From assembly GCA_964415185.1 (NCBI GenBank), contig CAYPZI010000020.1, positions 1-32,484 of the forward strand: a DNA stretch of 32,484 nt, in the 5' to 3' direction. Position numbers and translations under genes: made by a program. The DNA comes from CAYVBJ01 sp964415185. GTDB taxonomy: Bacteria; Bacteroidota; Rhodothermia; Balneolales; Balneolaceae. The notes beneath the pieces are model-generated. The model was not told the origin of the DNA, made no database searches, and worked only from the letters and a program-made list of their open reading frames with translations. Numbering within the stretch: the first letter of the stretch is position 1; each line of letters opens with the position of its first letter. Positions 8,901 to 17,651 of the stretch are shown in pieces.

Positions 8901-9320
8901 GTGAGAACCCCGCAGGGGGGTATCAAGTGATGGCACCCATATTTCTATTTTATTGTCAAAGAAAAAAGCTGCACCGTTTGAAAAGTCTTCCCGGTCTCTC
9001 AGTACAATGCTGATTTTTTTATCGGGTTCATGCGAATAAAGGCCGGTGATTGGACCGTAAACCTCTTCTGCAACCCTGGAAGCAACCTGGGCACTGCGGC
9101 TGTTTCCTTTTTGGAAGTGAACAAGAAAGTGCTCGCTTTCAATTGTAAACCAGGACAAGTGGTTGTGCGGATGGTCATAAAACCGGGGATTGACCTGAGC
9201 AGTGGTTTCATATGATGAGAGAGCGAGTGCGAATACAATGAATAAATATGATACACGAAACACCGGCCTGAGTTTATTCTGTACACAATTAATATGTCGA
9301 TATATCGGGTGGTGTATCAT
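5904..9320 (-). CDS. Surface gluzincin / PD40 beta-propeller / outer-membrane barrel fusion
   Basis: 1138 residues in three parts. A hydrophobic signal (about 20-42, ending SYETTAQ) precedes a peptidase MA-like domain with an intact zinc motif, VITHEFTHMIQLG (His149, Glu150, His153), and a downstream GWFAEGTAQY whose Glu209 is the expected third ligand. Residues about 345-650 carry repeated SPDGK-type blades (FYPSFSPDGKYFGYLSN, FSFSPDGKSLLFNMARK, TPVWSSDGQSIYFASAD), i.e. a TolB/PD40 beta-propeller. After an acidic linker, about 710-1138 looks like a surface-antigen/BamA-type barrel (GLTGMRSYQFFAVGGNNTAF, about 1005-1024) ending in aromatic FYFGLTFDFDFL. The three-part layout suggests an outer-membrane-anchored metalloprotease with a propeller for binding. 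Substrate unknown. It starts 2 bp after the preceding stop and overlaps the next gene by 4 bp. Confidence 0.85.
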   Translation of the reverse strand: MIHHPIYRHINCVQNKLRPVFRVSYLFIVFALALSSYETTAQVNPRFYDHPHNHLSWFTIESEHFLVHFQKGNSRSAQVASRVAEEVYGPITGLYSHEPDKKISIVLRDREDFSNGAAFFFDNKIEIWVPSLDTPLRGSHNWLRNVITHEFTHMIQLGAAMKRSSSVPAIYIQWLSYQQVRRPDVQFGFPNGIITHPFATVSIPGWFAEGTAQYQRSGLTYDYWDSHRDMILRTSILSDDYLSFVDMSTFSSKTSVEREDVYNQGFNFVIYLVNRFGEEVLADITSASAENSVHDFDKVIEMATGVNGEDLFDDWIRQKKDFYSESISGITFTESEIIENNGFFNFYPSFSPDGKYFGYLSNLGRDFGRTALVLKNSDGTLITIDTSEGESSVSPDQQYFAHHNLSSNSTLDFISNRFSFSPDGKSLLFNMARKNKFGESYQDLYIYNIETEEKEKLTSDQRIQDPAWDREGKRIAAVQRKEGTENLVIYDRGSGDIEALTKFQSGETVYTPVWSSDGQSIYFASADAASRNIYRFDLKDESLNTIFEDTWTDYRDPWIDAGSNTLYYSSDPDGIFNIYSYNLDSGDQKQVTSVKGGAFMPHVQSDTLYYSEYEHDGYKIARIPLSEFQTGERGNYTPPELLAFDAGSIPQIISELNSFNDSDIEAIEEPESIGPEKEVKEFEVETKNQPDTRTVSSYSETMTGFNIFPVVRFDNYTKLNGANSGLLRSGEFGDIVENLYRDVKLGLIFGSRDVTEKLSITGGAFFGFGSIPTDGAGDFLSPSRLNRLDRDLFLNIEHRGIPFIKTGWSPTISVELFNITRNVKDGLSIDEIPCTSCLPETTFSDIRFILWEANLFLRSKINRWSLLEFGLGFSPFSVATDGFFSRELQEFIPGSTDEFFSGTTLSTAYYYDLVAPTRHADIAPVGLRGSLTYRYQPSRLLENFEVEDGQLQPVFERFFNHSIEFKNIYGYQLTQDQTLMLTTRTFSYLNDPDDFFFLDYAGGLTGMRSYQFFAVGGNNTAFTRFSYLRPIIQNIDRQAGRYSLDKLFAHLFFEAGNGWGGELNIGDNLKYGAGGELRFAFNNSYLFPMKFFINGTYGFNKFSVQLSDDFLTGDGNNSVEFGREFLFYFGLTFDFDFL

Positions 9321-9322
9321 GT

Positions 9323-12300
9323 TTACTTTACGATTGCAATTTTTACGATTTTTTGATCTTCACGGCCATCCACGTTGGCTTGTACGAGGGCAAAGTAGGC
9401 TCCGCTGGCCCAACCTGAAGTATCAATCGAAAGCTGTTCGGGGGCACCACCGGATGCAGAAACAGTTCTGTCAAAAATCAGCCTTCCGCTTAAGGTAGTG
9501 ATTTTGATTGTAACCTCGCCTGAGCCGTTTGTCTGATACCTCAGGTTGGTTTCGTTCCTGGCCGGATTGGGCCAGTTATATGTTTCATTTTTGTTAAGAA
9601 CCGTATTTTCAGGCAGAGATATTACGCTATTTACAGTTTTGCCCGACACTTTATTATTTATGCTATTTCCATATCTTGAGCTCCATAATACCTCGCCGGT
9701 CCCGGGGAAAAGCCATCTTTTGAGATCTCCGCGGGGACTGACGGCAATCAGCGAATTGCCTGTAAAAATGGGATGAACCGGTTCATAATCTGAATTCAAT
9801 GTGCCGCCCACACTCAAGGGAAATCCCTCCACCTGACGTCCGTCACTGTTAAAAGCAAGAATATTCATGGAGAACGAATCCATTCCTATAACCAGAAGTT
9901 CCGTCAGGCCGTCGTTTTCAAGATCGGCGAGTAATGGAGTACCCGTGAAACGGATTCCTGAAGGCGCACGAATGGGGAAGTGGTCAAGGATGGCGCCGTT
10001 TTGAGATTTGGCGATAATACGGTTCTGCTCTTTATCCACGTAGACAAAATCAATTCTACCGTCAAGATCGAAATCAGCGAATGCAGGCCATTCAATTTTG
10101 GTATCCGACTCGATGGGAAATGCTTCGAAATTTTGTTCGGGAGTATAAATCAAAAGGTCGTCATCTCCTAACAGGTAAAATCCGGTAGTTGAATTGTCAA
10201 GATCGAGCACACCGGTGTGAAGCCTGGAAAATCCATCCGGTATTTCAAAAGGGATCGGTTTTGGGATGCGATCGGAACCGATTTGCAGCAGAAGCTCACT
10301 GTTTGAGACCGTAGCCTGAGCACCATTCAGGTTTTCAGAAATTTGAATGGCTTCGGAAAAAGGTTCGGAAATGACCTGGTCAAAAGGATCAATTTGTATT
10401 GAAGTTAAATCAGCCAGAACAATCCTGTTGTTCAAAGTACTGATAAACCCATTATTGGCATCAATTGAAATCTCCCATTCTGAATTAGCGTTTTCTTCAT
10501 CAAAACTGAAAAATGAAACGTTGACTGCATTGTCAACAGCATCCGGTTTTTCTGCAATTCCCAAAAGCGGATCAATCCATAAAGGTTGTTGAACCGGACC
10601 GGTATTAATACTTTTTGAATCGTTGAATTCTCCGGTTGTAAGATCGAAATAACGTGCACCGTTTTGCCCGGGTATGAGAAGTGCATTATTGTTCAACTCG
10701 TCGTTTAAAGGAATGATGGAAAGGGGATAGGCATTGTGGTACCGGTCCGATCCAAGAGTGAAAAATCCGAAGGTTGTATCAGAAATAACAGTTTGAAGTT
10801 CATATAGGTCAGCGAAGGGATTTACCGGCCGTATTGAAAAAGAAGCAACGGGGAGATTATCCGAGAAATCAAACAGTTCAAACGAAGAGGGAGCACCTGA
10901 CTTGCTGTTATTATCAGGATTAGTGTCGGGGCCGAACCTGTTTTCAAAAAGAGTAATTTCACGTCCGCCGGGCAGAATCACAGAAGCATCGTTACCGCTC
11001 CACCAGAAATCGAAAGCGGATCCGTTCGGTTCATTTTGTCCAATTCCAATTGCTGTCGGCTGGCCGATATCCTGAGCTCCATCGGCCTCCATTAGTTCAA
11101 CTCCTTTCCGGTTGGGATCGGCATTTACCCGCTGTTCGTCAATTTTTTGGCGTATTACGGATTCATCGATATGCCAGATCAGGATTCCGCCGTTCAGTTC
11201 ACGGTCATCTTCCGTGCCTTCAGCACCGTCGTCACCGGGATCGAGTCCGCCGGGCAGCGCAAAATCATAATTGCTTACATCAACAACAACACCCGGTTCA
11301 AGAAGCTGATCGAAACCGGTTTGCTGGTTTATAAAATCGGTATCAAGATTGGTAAAATTTTGAAAAACCGTAGTACCGTCATTTTTTTTGATGGTAAGCC
11401 TGACACCATCTCCCGCGATATCTCTGTGCCGGTTTTCAAGAAGAAAATACTCGTCCGCAGAAATGGAAATTCTGGAGAGGCCATTTTCACTCCTGAGGCT
11501 GGCGGCGGGAAGGTCGATCCGGTTTTCTGCAGTTTGTTCTGCTTCTTCGGCTGTTGCCCAGCCCAAAAATTGTTTTTCCCATGCCGAGAGTTCAGGGGGA
11601 AACAGGCCATTAAAGGCAAAGATACCGGCACCATCCATCAAACCGAACCTGCCAATTCCTGACTCACCGGTTTCGGTGTTAAACAGGTCAGGCAGCCCGA
11701 TATGGCTTCCCAGTTGAGCGGTCAGCATACCGTTAACAGATAATGGCAATACGAAAGGCGTGCCTGAGATGTCTGTTCCCCGACGGCTTTGGGTTCTTGG
11801 TATGATCAGGGAATTATTAACAAGTATTTCACCGCCGTTTATGGGAAAGCCTTGAAATCCAGGCTCATCCAGCAGTGTTTGAAAGGCTCTTGTACCTAAA
11901 TAGACCGAGGGAATATCCTGAACAGTCTTGTCGAGAATCGTTCCGGTGAGTTCAATATCCCTGCCAATTCCGGCATGAAATATTACAAAGGCGGTATTTC
12001 CAAATGTAAGGCCGTCTGTATTAAAGCCGCCGCTTTCTTCAACGAGAGCCCAGACATCGCGGGCGAGTTCACCAAGCGGTTCATTTGACGGATTTTCGCC
12101 TATCGGAGAATACTCTTTCATCTCCTTATCAAGCCTGTAAACATCGGGAAGTACCCGGAATGAAATAGAAAAGCTGCCGGATGAGACGGTTTCAAAATAA
12201 TTTTTAGCAAACTCGAGGTGAGCCTCGAAATAGGAACGATTGTGGGGAAGGGCATCCACATTGGTGCCCGGATCCTCAAGGTAAGGTATACCTCCGGGCC

Positions 12301-12541
12301 CGAACACACCATTTCCGGAAGTGAATTCGTTGCTGTCAGGCTGGAATTCAACCATAACGGCAACAACATTCAGGGTTCCTTCAACAGGCGTGATAAATGT
12401 CTGATTAGCTATAGAAACAGGGTGACTGCGATTAAGCTGAATCTTTTGTGCAACGGCAAAAGCTGCATTAATAAACAGAAATGCGGCCAGGGAAAACGTA
12501 AAACGTGCAATCTTCCCTGAACCGCAGGATAAATGCTGCAT
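9323..12541 (-). CDS. T9SS-sorted M6-like protein with inactivated zinc motif
   Basis: 1072 residues with a signal peptide (about 10-32, FAVAQ). The N-terminal half follows the M6 (immune inhibitor A-like) peptidase layout: NVVAVMVEFQPDSNEF (about 58), then GLPDLFNTETGESGIGRFGL (282-301), and LSAWEKQFLGWA (about 318-329). Where M6 enzymes have HExGH just before GLPD, this protein reads AQLGS (275-279, encoded at 11705-11719): both histidines and the glutamate are gone, so it should not bind zinc at that site. Two FG-GAP/VCBS-like motifs follow (DFDLDGRIDF near 823, DLENDGLTELLV near 872). Residues about 990-1072 are a type A T9SS sorting domain (NWPNPARNETNLRY at its start, GAYFALV, KIVKIAIVK at the end). 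Likely exported and anchored by the T9SS, as a binding or structural protein. It begins 18 bp after porV and is followed 2 bp later by the gluzincin-barrel gene. Confidence 0.85.
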   Translation of the reverse strand: MQHLSCGSGKIARFTFSLAAFLFINAAFAVAQKIQLNRSHPVSIANQTFITPVEGTLNVVAVMVEFQPDSNEFTSGNGVFGPGGIPYLEDPGTNVDALPHNRSYFEAHLEFAKNYFETVSSGSFSISFRVLPDVYRLDKEMKEYSPIGENPSNEPLGELARDVWALVEESGGFNTDGLTFGNTAFVIFHAGIGRDIELTGTILDKTVQDIPSVYLGTRAFQTLLDEPGFQGFPINGGEILVNNSLIIPRTQSRRGTDISGTPFVLPLSVNGMLTAQLGSHIGLPDLFNTETGESGIGRFGLMDGAGIFAFNGLFPPELSAWEKQFLGWATAEEAEQTAENRIDLPAASLRSENGLSRISISADEYFLLENRHRDIAGDGVRLTIKKNDGTTVFQNFTNLDTDFINQQTGFDQLLEPGVVVDVSNYDFALPGGLDPGDDGAEGTEDDRELNGGILIWHIDESVIRQKIDEQRVNADPNRKGVELMEADGAQDIGQPTAIGIGQNEPNGSAFDFWWSGNDASVILPGGREITLFENRFGPDTNPDNNSKSGAPSSFELFDFSDNLPVASFSIRPVNPFADLYELQTVISDTTFGFFTLGSDRYHNAYPLSIIPLNDELNNNALLIPGQNGARYFDLTTGEFNDSKSINTGPVQQPLWIDPLLGIAEKPDAVDNAVNVSFFSFDEENANSEWEISIDANNGFISTLNNRIVLADLTSIQIDPFDQVISEPFSEAIQISENLNGAQATVSNSELLLQIGSDRIPKPIPFEIPDGFSRLHTGVLDLDNSTTGFYLLGDDDLLIYTPEQNFEAFPIESDTKIEWPAFADFDLDGRIDFVYVDKEQNRIIAKSQNGAILDHFPIRAPSGIRFTGTPLLADLENDGLTELLVIGMDSFSMNILAFNSDGRQVEGFPLSVGGTLNSDYEPVHPIFTGNSLIAVSPRGDLKRWLFPGTGEVLWSSRYGNSINNKVSGKTVNSVISLPENTVLNKNETYNWPNPARNETNLRYQTNGSGEVTIKITTLSGRLIFDRTVSASGGAPEQLSIDTSGWASGAYFALVQANVDGREDQKIVKIAIVK

Positions 12542-12559
12542 AAATATTCCGGCAATACT

Positions 12560-13690
12560 TTACAGGTTCAGTAATACGCTGAATCTAATAGTGTCAGACA
12601 GAGGACTTTCCTCTTCAAGTGTGTAAATATAACTGAAATCGACGCCAAACATATCAACCCTCAAACCGGCACCGAGTGTAATAAATTCCCTGTTTCCGTT
12701 TTTAGGGTCTTCATAATAGTAGCCGGCACGGATTGCAAATGCCCGGTTATGCCAGAACTCAAGGCCTGTTCCAATCATAAGTTGTTCTACAAAGCTCACG
12801 GATTCCCCGTCGGCGTTAGTGAATGATCCGAAAGAATTTGTAATGCCCCGCAACACAGGCATCGATCTGAACTCGGTGTTTTCAGGATCATCGCCTACCT
12901 GTACCTCTTCATTTCGTGCCAATACCTTGGAGACGTCTTGTGCCAGCGTAATCGTATTTACACCGTTATTGTCCAGGTTCAGGGTAAATGCGTATCCAAC
13001 TCTCATAATGGTAGGAAGAGCATCTTTTTGAGCTTCATCGGTATATTGTAATCCGGGGCCGATGTTTGAAATATTTAACCCGGCATTAAAACGGGCACCC
13101 CTGCTGCCAATAAAGAAGGGATCCGATTTGTACAAACCGGCAACATCAACTCCGACACTTGAACCGGGACTTACCCGTTGTCCACCTACGCTGCCGCTTG
13201 CAAGTGAGCTGTAGATAAATCTCAACCCGGTACCCAGAGCAAAATTTCTGTTTAATTCAAATCCATAAGAAACACCCGCGGCCAGTTCAAAACTGTTGAA
13301 ACGGCCAAGATCAAGGCCTGTTTCGTCTGTCCGCCGTTGTGAACCCAGGTTTAGAAATGTAATGTGGCCACCAATGGTACCGATACCTTCGATGTAGTGT
13401 TTGCCAACCAGGTAATCATAAAAAAGGTCTGCATTGAAGGCAGGAAGCCAGTTTGCATGAGTTATACTGATTTGGGTATCGCGCTGAAATGCAAGGCCTG
13501 CGGGATTCCAGAATATGGCAGCTGCATTATCGGCAATGGCTACACCTGTATTTCCCATACCGGCACCTCTTGAATCCGGTTCAATTTGTAAAAATGGTAC
13601 GGCGGTTATGCCCACCTGCGCGGTTGCGTTCCATACGAAACTGCCGGTAATAAAAACTCCGGCGATAATGATTAATACTGCTTTTTTCAT
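12560..13690 (-). CDS. porV: T9SS outer-membrane shuttle protein PorV
   Basis: 376 residues from the ATG at 13690, chosen because it gives MKKAVLIIIAGVFITGSFVW and a signal peptide ending ATAQ. An in-frame start at 13744 would add 18 unlikely residues. The mature N-terminus, VPFLQIEPDSRGAGMGNTGV, followed by NAAAIFWNPAGLAF, is the PorV/PorQ signature of FadL-like 14-stranded barrels. The C-terminus ends in aromatic/hydrophobic strand IRFSVLLNL. In known T9SSs, PorV accepts cargo from the translocon at the outer membrane and delivers it to the PorU sortase. It lies 58 bp downstream of porU, the same gene order as in Porphyromonas, and the adjacency makes PorV more likely than PorQ. Length is normal. 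Confidence 0.93.
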   Translation of the reverse strand: MKKAVLIIIAGVFITGSFVWNATAQVGITAVPFLQIEPDSRGAGMGNTGVAIADNAAAIFWNPAGLAFQRDTQISITHANWLPAFNADLFYDYLVGKHYIEGIGTIGGHITFLNLGSQRRTDETGLDLGRFNSFELAAGVSYGFELNRNFALGTGLRFIYSSLASGSVGGQRVSPGSSVGVDVAGLYKSDPFFIGSRGARFNAGLNISNIGPGLQYTDEAQKDALPTIMRVGYAFTLNLDNNGVNTITLAQDVSKVLARNEEVQVGDDPENTEFRSMPVLRGITNSFGSFTNADGESVSFVEQLMIGTGLEFWHNRAFAIRAGYYYEDPKNGNREFITLGAGLRVDMFGVDFSYIYTLEEESPLSDTIRFSVLLNL

Positions 13691-13748
13691 AACTACTGGG
13701 TTTATTCTGTGTTTTGGATAAATTATCGGATATTGGTAATACACTGCA

Positions 13749-16700
13749 TCAGCGGATAATTACCAGTTTTTCTATTTTTTCTTCTGTTTGTCGTCCCTGT
13801 GGGGTATCTGCTCTAACTCTAAGCACATAAATATAAGTACCATTAGCCAAACGATCATAATCCCCGTCACGACCATTCCATTCAATGTCAGCATATGAAT
13901 TAGTTGTTATTTGTGACTCTTCTAACCGGGCTACCGGTTTACCGCTAAGTGTAAAGATCCGAATATCAATATTAAGCAGATTACCGGGCTGGTTATGTTC
14001 GAAAATAAACCTTGTAAAATTGTTCATCGGGTTTGGATAATTAGCAACCGACCGTATTTGAAGCTGGTCACTGTTAGCCACTTCAAATGAAATAGTTTCC
14101 TCCGCCGGATTATTATGAACATCCCAGGCTCTTACTGTTATATTAAAACTTCCCTCGGGTAATTCATCCAAAGGAAATTCGATACGGCCGCTTCTGAAGT
14201 TATCAATATCACTTCTGAAAAAATCATTCAGTACAAATGTCTGGACCGGATCTGTATCAATGGTTGCGGTAATTTCATGTCCTACTCCCAACCCCGTAGT
14301 GTTAATACCCGATTCATCGAAAATTTCTGTAATCAATGTGGAACTGCTGCCTATAAGATTGCCATTTACGAAAGACCGGTCATTCAGGAAAACATCAAGT
14401 TCAGGGCCACTGCCATCATTTTGTGCATCGGGGTTGATCCCGTTAAAAACAACATTGGCAACAGACCCGGAAGCATCGCCGTCATTTCCCGAAGCATAGA
14501 TCAGTATGCGGCCGTTATTATCGGAAAATGAAATATCCCTTGGAATTATAAATGTTGAAGAAAATTGTCCGTTCGTAACAGAAGTCCTGCCTCTGAACAG
14601 TATATCACTTTCTACATTATAATTGCAATCTTCCAGGAAACACCTTCCGTCAATAACCCAGTCACGGTCAGGCAAACTTACAATCCGTTCCGAGTCAAAA
14701 ACAATAATTTCAGCCTCCCCGTTAAAACCATTGATAGGTTGGTCATTTTCAGATGAAAAAATATTTGCATTCAGGTCTACCTCATCAAGCGCCCTGATAT
14801 TCAGTACTGTATCGGGATTAGCAGACAAATCCGCGCCGTTTATTTCCGTTATTTGAACATCCTGGGCCGGCAGCCCGATTCTCATGGCAGGGTCACCCAG
14901 TAAAATGAATTTTCTCGCATTGAAGCCTGCACCCTGTGATGTGTTTTTAGTTCTCCTGTAAATGTCGCCGAGCCTGCGCGGCTTTCCTTCACTGTCCCTG
15001 TCAACCATTTGCCGTGTCAGCTGAATATTCAGCCCGAAATTATTGCTGCCGGCCGTGGAACTGGTAAAAACAACCCGTGTGGTGGTAAATGCCGCTACCA
15101 TGCCTCCGTCCGGATAGGAAAGAGCAAGCTCGGCCCCTGACTGGGCTGCGTTATCGTCGTATCGTCCAAACTGGCAGGTTGCGGTAACAAAGATACTTGG
15201 CCGTCCGCTGTTTGTGAGCCTGTTGATATTCTCTTTTGAAAAAAGTACCTCGTCGGCAAGCACATCTTCATTTCCGTGGCCCGAATAGTTAATCACAAGG
15301 GTTCCACTGTTAATTGCCTGCAGAAATTCGTCGGATGCCTGTGGCACACGCCTGCCCGAGGCTGAATTTTCGACAGGAAATGAGAGCATGTAGATCTTAT
15401 CGGTCTGAAGAGCTTGTGATGTGCGGTCAATTTGAACGGCAGTACCGTCTGCATTAAGCACATGCAAATCCCTGTTTCTTTCTACTTCCGGAAAGTCATC
15501 GTCTGCGGCAAAAGTGAATCTTGTACGCCACGTACCGCCTGTATTGCCATTTTCATACTCCCTGATTTTGTCCATGTATATACGGGCTTCTGCCACATTT
15601 CGAACTGAAAAACGCCCAATACCGATATCAATTCTTTCTGAACTGGTTATAGGCAGCCAGCGGCCCTCATTGTCATCCAGCAACCCGAAGTAATCATCAC
15701 TGCCAAAACTGTTAATACGGTGAAGTGACTCATCACTTTGAAAGGTAAATACATGATTGGTGATGGTAGCATTTTCCTCAACTCCTTTAAAATCATAAGT
15801 GGCTGTGCCAAACATGAGAAGATATTCGGGCAGCGGCTGGCCGGCGCCTGCTGCGCGGTCGTATAAATATTTTACATAATCCCGGATTGCGGTAACGTCC
15901 GGAACACCGCCGCCAAATTCATTAAAAATTTGATCCTGTAGTGTTACTACTGTTGTAAATCCATCCCGTTGGCTTCTGTATGAAGCCCATTCATTGGCAA
16001 CATCCAGAAATTCGTTGCCGGTTATTATCACATATTGCGGGAAACCGGAAATTCCCCTTAAATCCTGGTTGGGAATTCTGAAGCCTGCTTCAGGCGTATC
16101 GAAGCTTGCCTGTGCAACAAACCTGTTGGCCGGATTGGTATTGTAATTGAAAGAAAAATTGTTTCCGTTTTGATTAACCTGAATAAATACAGGATTTTGC
16201 GGGTCAGACACTTCCATCACAACCGGGCGGGATGTAAAACCCTGCATATCAAACCTTGCAATATCATCCGTACTGCCATCTTCAGGTGAGTATATAAAGA
16301 GATAATCGTTGTCTGCGACCAGGTTTCTTTGAAATGTGAAGCGCACCCAATCGATGAACCCCTCGGAATTAGGATCTGAAAATGTGATTCTTGCCACAGC
16401 TTCAAGCCGGTTGTCGGGAACGCTGCCAAGCTGAAAATTTGTCTGAAACCGGCGTAACCGGCCTGATATGCCTTCTTCGGATACATAACTGCGTATAGCA
16501 GGAACCGAAATATTGCCAAGGGTTTGACCATTCAGGAAAAAATTAAATCCAATAGTTTGTATGGATCTTCCAATTACATTAAGATCGGCACTAATCTGTT
16601 GGTTCGGAATAATTCCGGGGATGGTGTCATTAAATATAACCTGTTGCTGTTCCGCTTGGCTTGTAGTTAACCTTTGAGAGTACCATTCATTACCCGAACG

Positions 16701-17651
16701 GATTTTTTCCTCTGATTTGAAACGGTCACGTTCTTGCCATATAAAATCCCTGAAATTTGTAATTACCCGTTGTGCATTTTGTTCAGAGACCTGCTGCAAT
16801 CTTAATCCCGGAGCTGACCCGATGGTTAAAAAAAGAAAATTTTGATCACTATACCGGTGAAAGCGGTGGGAGAAATCTCCTGTTTCGGACCTGAATACTT
16901 CATGTGGTGATGATCCGTAAACCAGTATTTCATCACCGGAGTCAAATGTGCCGTCATCTTCACCGTTGCCTATGACCGGTATTTGCCGCAACTCAGGCCG
17001 GGGGTCACTGTTCACGCGCGGTAATTCGCCGCCGGGAGTGGTCCAGATCTGAATATTACGTGGATCAATTTGATCAACAGCTATTCCCAAATCTTCGAGG
17101 TAATTGCGGTCAATCCGGTATATGGCATTCCTGGTTATCGGAATTTTATACCATTCTCCGGTGGCAAAAACAGATGTTTCCTGAAGACTGCTTCTCTGCA
17201 TTTGCGAGGAAAATGAACTTCTTTCAGTTGGTTTGTAGACCCTGAATCTCACGGACCTGGCTATCAGAAGTTCTTCAGGATTGTCGCTGTCAAAACGTGT
17301 AACATGAACCCGCAGGGTTGAGACCTGTCGTTTTTTGAAAACGCCGGGATTTACCAGTTCGAAAAAAGGTGATTGGCTTGACGAAAGGGCATAAGCTTCG
17401 ACATCCGATAAGGTGAAACCCGGTTTTTTTACACTTGCGATTTCCTGGCTTACAATTTCGTAGCGGTTTCCTTCAGATTCCGGAACAAGGAAATCGTATG
17501 AATGATCTATATTCAGGCTGTCGTTCTGAAACAGATATTCGGTAAAAGTGCTTGTTTCGGCGACAGTCCGGATGGATTGCGCATTTGCATTTCCAAACGG
17601 ATTGATCCCTGTGGCTAAAAGCACCAAAAATATTAGAGTATGTTTTAACAA
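13749..17651 (-). CDS. porU: T9SS sortase PorU (C25 gingipain-like)
   Basis: 1300 residues. A signal peptide (about 1-25, ending NANAQ) is followed by a long N-terminal region and a C25-type caspase-like domain. The catalytic pair is visible: His792 in VINYSGHGNEDVLADE (codon at 15276-15278) and Cys826 in FVTATCQFGRYDD (codon at 15174-15176). The 34-residue spacing suits the family. GDPAMRIGLP and a propeptide-like YLLMFGTATYDFKG are also typical. Residues about 1204-1300 are a CTD (NYPNPMNNFTRFIF; NGTYIYVLRVRA). PorU removes cargo CTDs and attaches the mature proteins to the surface. The start is TTG at 17651: no in-frame ATG, GTG or other TTG lies between it and the upstream stop, and later ATGs would lose the signal peptide. 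It is the first gene of the five-gene cluster. Confidence 0.95.
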   Translation of the reverse strand: MLKHTLIFLVLLATGINPFGNANAQSIRTVAETSTFTEYLFQNDSLNIDHSYDFLVPESEGNRYEIVSQEIASVKKPGFTLSDVEAYALSSSQSPFFELVNPGVFKKRQVSTLRVHVTRFDSDNPEELLIARSVRFRVYKPTERSSFSSQMQRSSLQETSVFATGEWYKIPITRNAIYRIDRNYLEDLGIAVDQIDPRNIQIWTTPGGELPRVNSDPRPELRQIPVIGNGEDDGTFDSGDEILVYGSSPHEVFRSETGDFSHRFHRYSDQNFLFLTIGSAPGLRLQQVSEQNAQRVITNFRDFIWQERDRFKSEEKIRSGNEWYSQRLTTSQAEQQQVIFNDTIPGIIPNQQISADLNVIGRSIQTIGFNFFLNGQTLGNISVPAIRSYVSEEGISGRLRRFQTNFQLGSVPDNRLEAVARITFSDPNSEGFIDWVRFTFQRNLVADNDYLFIYSPEDGSTDDIARFDMQGFTSRPVVMEVSDPQNPVFIQVNQNGNNFSFNYNTNPANRFVAQASFDTPEAGFRIPNQDLRGISGFPQYVIITGNEFLDVANEWASYRSQRDGFTTVVTLQDQIFNEFGGGVPDVTAIRDYVKYLYDRAAGAGQPLPEYLLMFGTATYDFKGVEENATITNHVFTFQSDESLHRINSFGSDDYFGLLDDNEGRWLPITSSERIDIGIGRFSVRNVAEARIYMDKIREYENGNTGGTWRTRFTFAADDDFPEVERNRDLHVLNADGTAVQIDRTSQALQTDKIYMLSFPVENSASGRRVPQASDEFLQAINSGTLVINYSGHGNEDVLADEVLFSKENINRLTNSGRPSIFVTATCQFGRYDDNAAQSGAELALSYPDGGMVAAFTTTRVVFTSSTAGSNNFGLNIQLTRQMVDRDSEGKPRRLGDIYRRTKNTSQGAGFNARKFILLGDPAMRIGLPAQDVQITEINGADLSANPDTVLNIRALDEVDLNANIFSSENDQPINGFNGEAEIIVFDSERIVSLPDRDWVIDGRCFLEDCNYNVESDILFRGRTSVTNGQFSSTFIIPRDISFSDNNGRILIYASGNDGDASGSVANVVFNGINPDAQNDGSGPELDVFLNDRSFVNGNLIGSSSTLITEIFDESGINTTGLGVGHEITATIDTDPVQTFVLNDFFRSDIDNFRSGRIEFPLDELPEGSFNITVRAWDVHNNPAEETISFEVANSDQLQIRSVANYPNPMNNFTRFIFEHNQPGNLLNIDIRIFTLSGKPVARLEESQITTNSYADIEWNGRDGDYDRLANGTYIYVLRVRADTPQGRQTEEKIEKLVIIR

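Noticed and set aside
11147..11662. 171-codon plus-strand open frame
   Set aside because: Antisense to the M6-like gene, with low-complexity basic composition and no start context; a shadow of the real gene.
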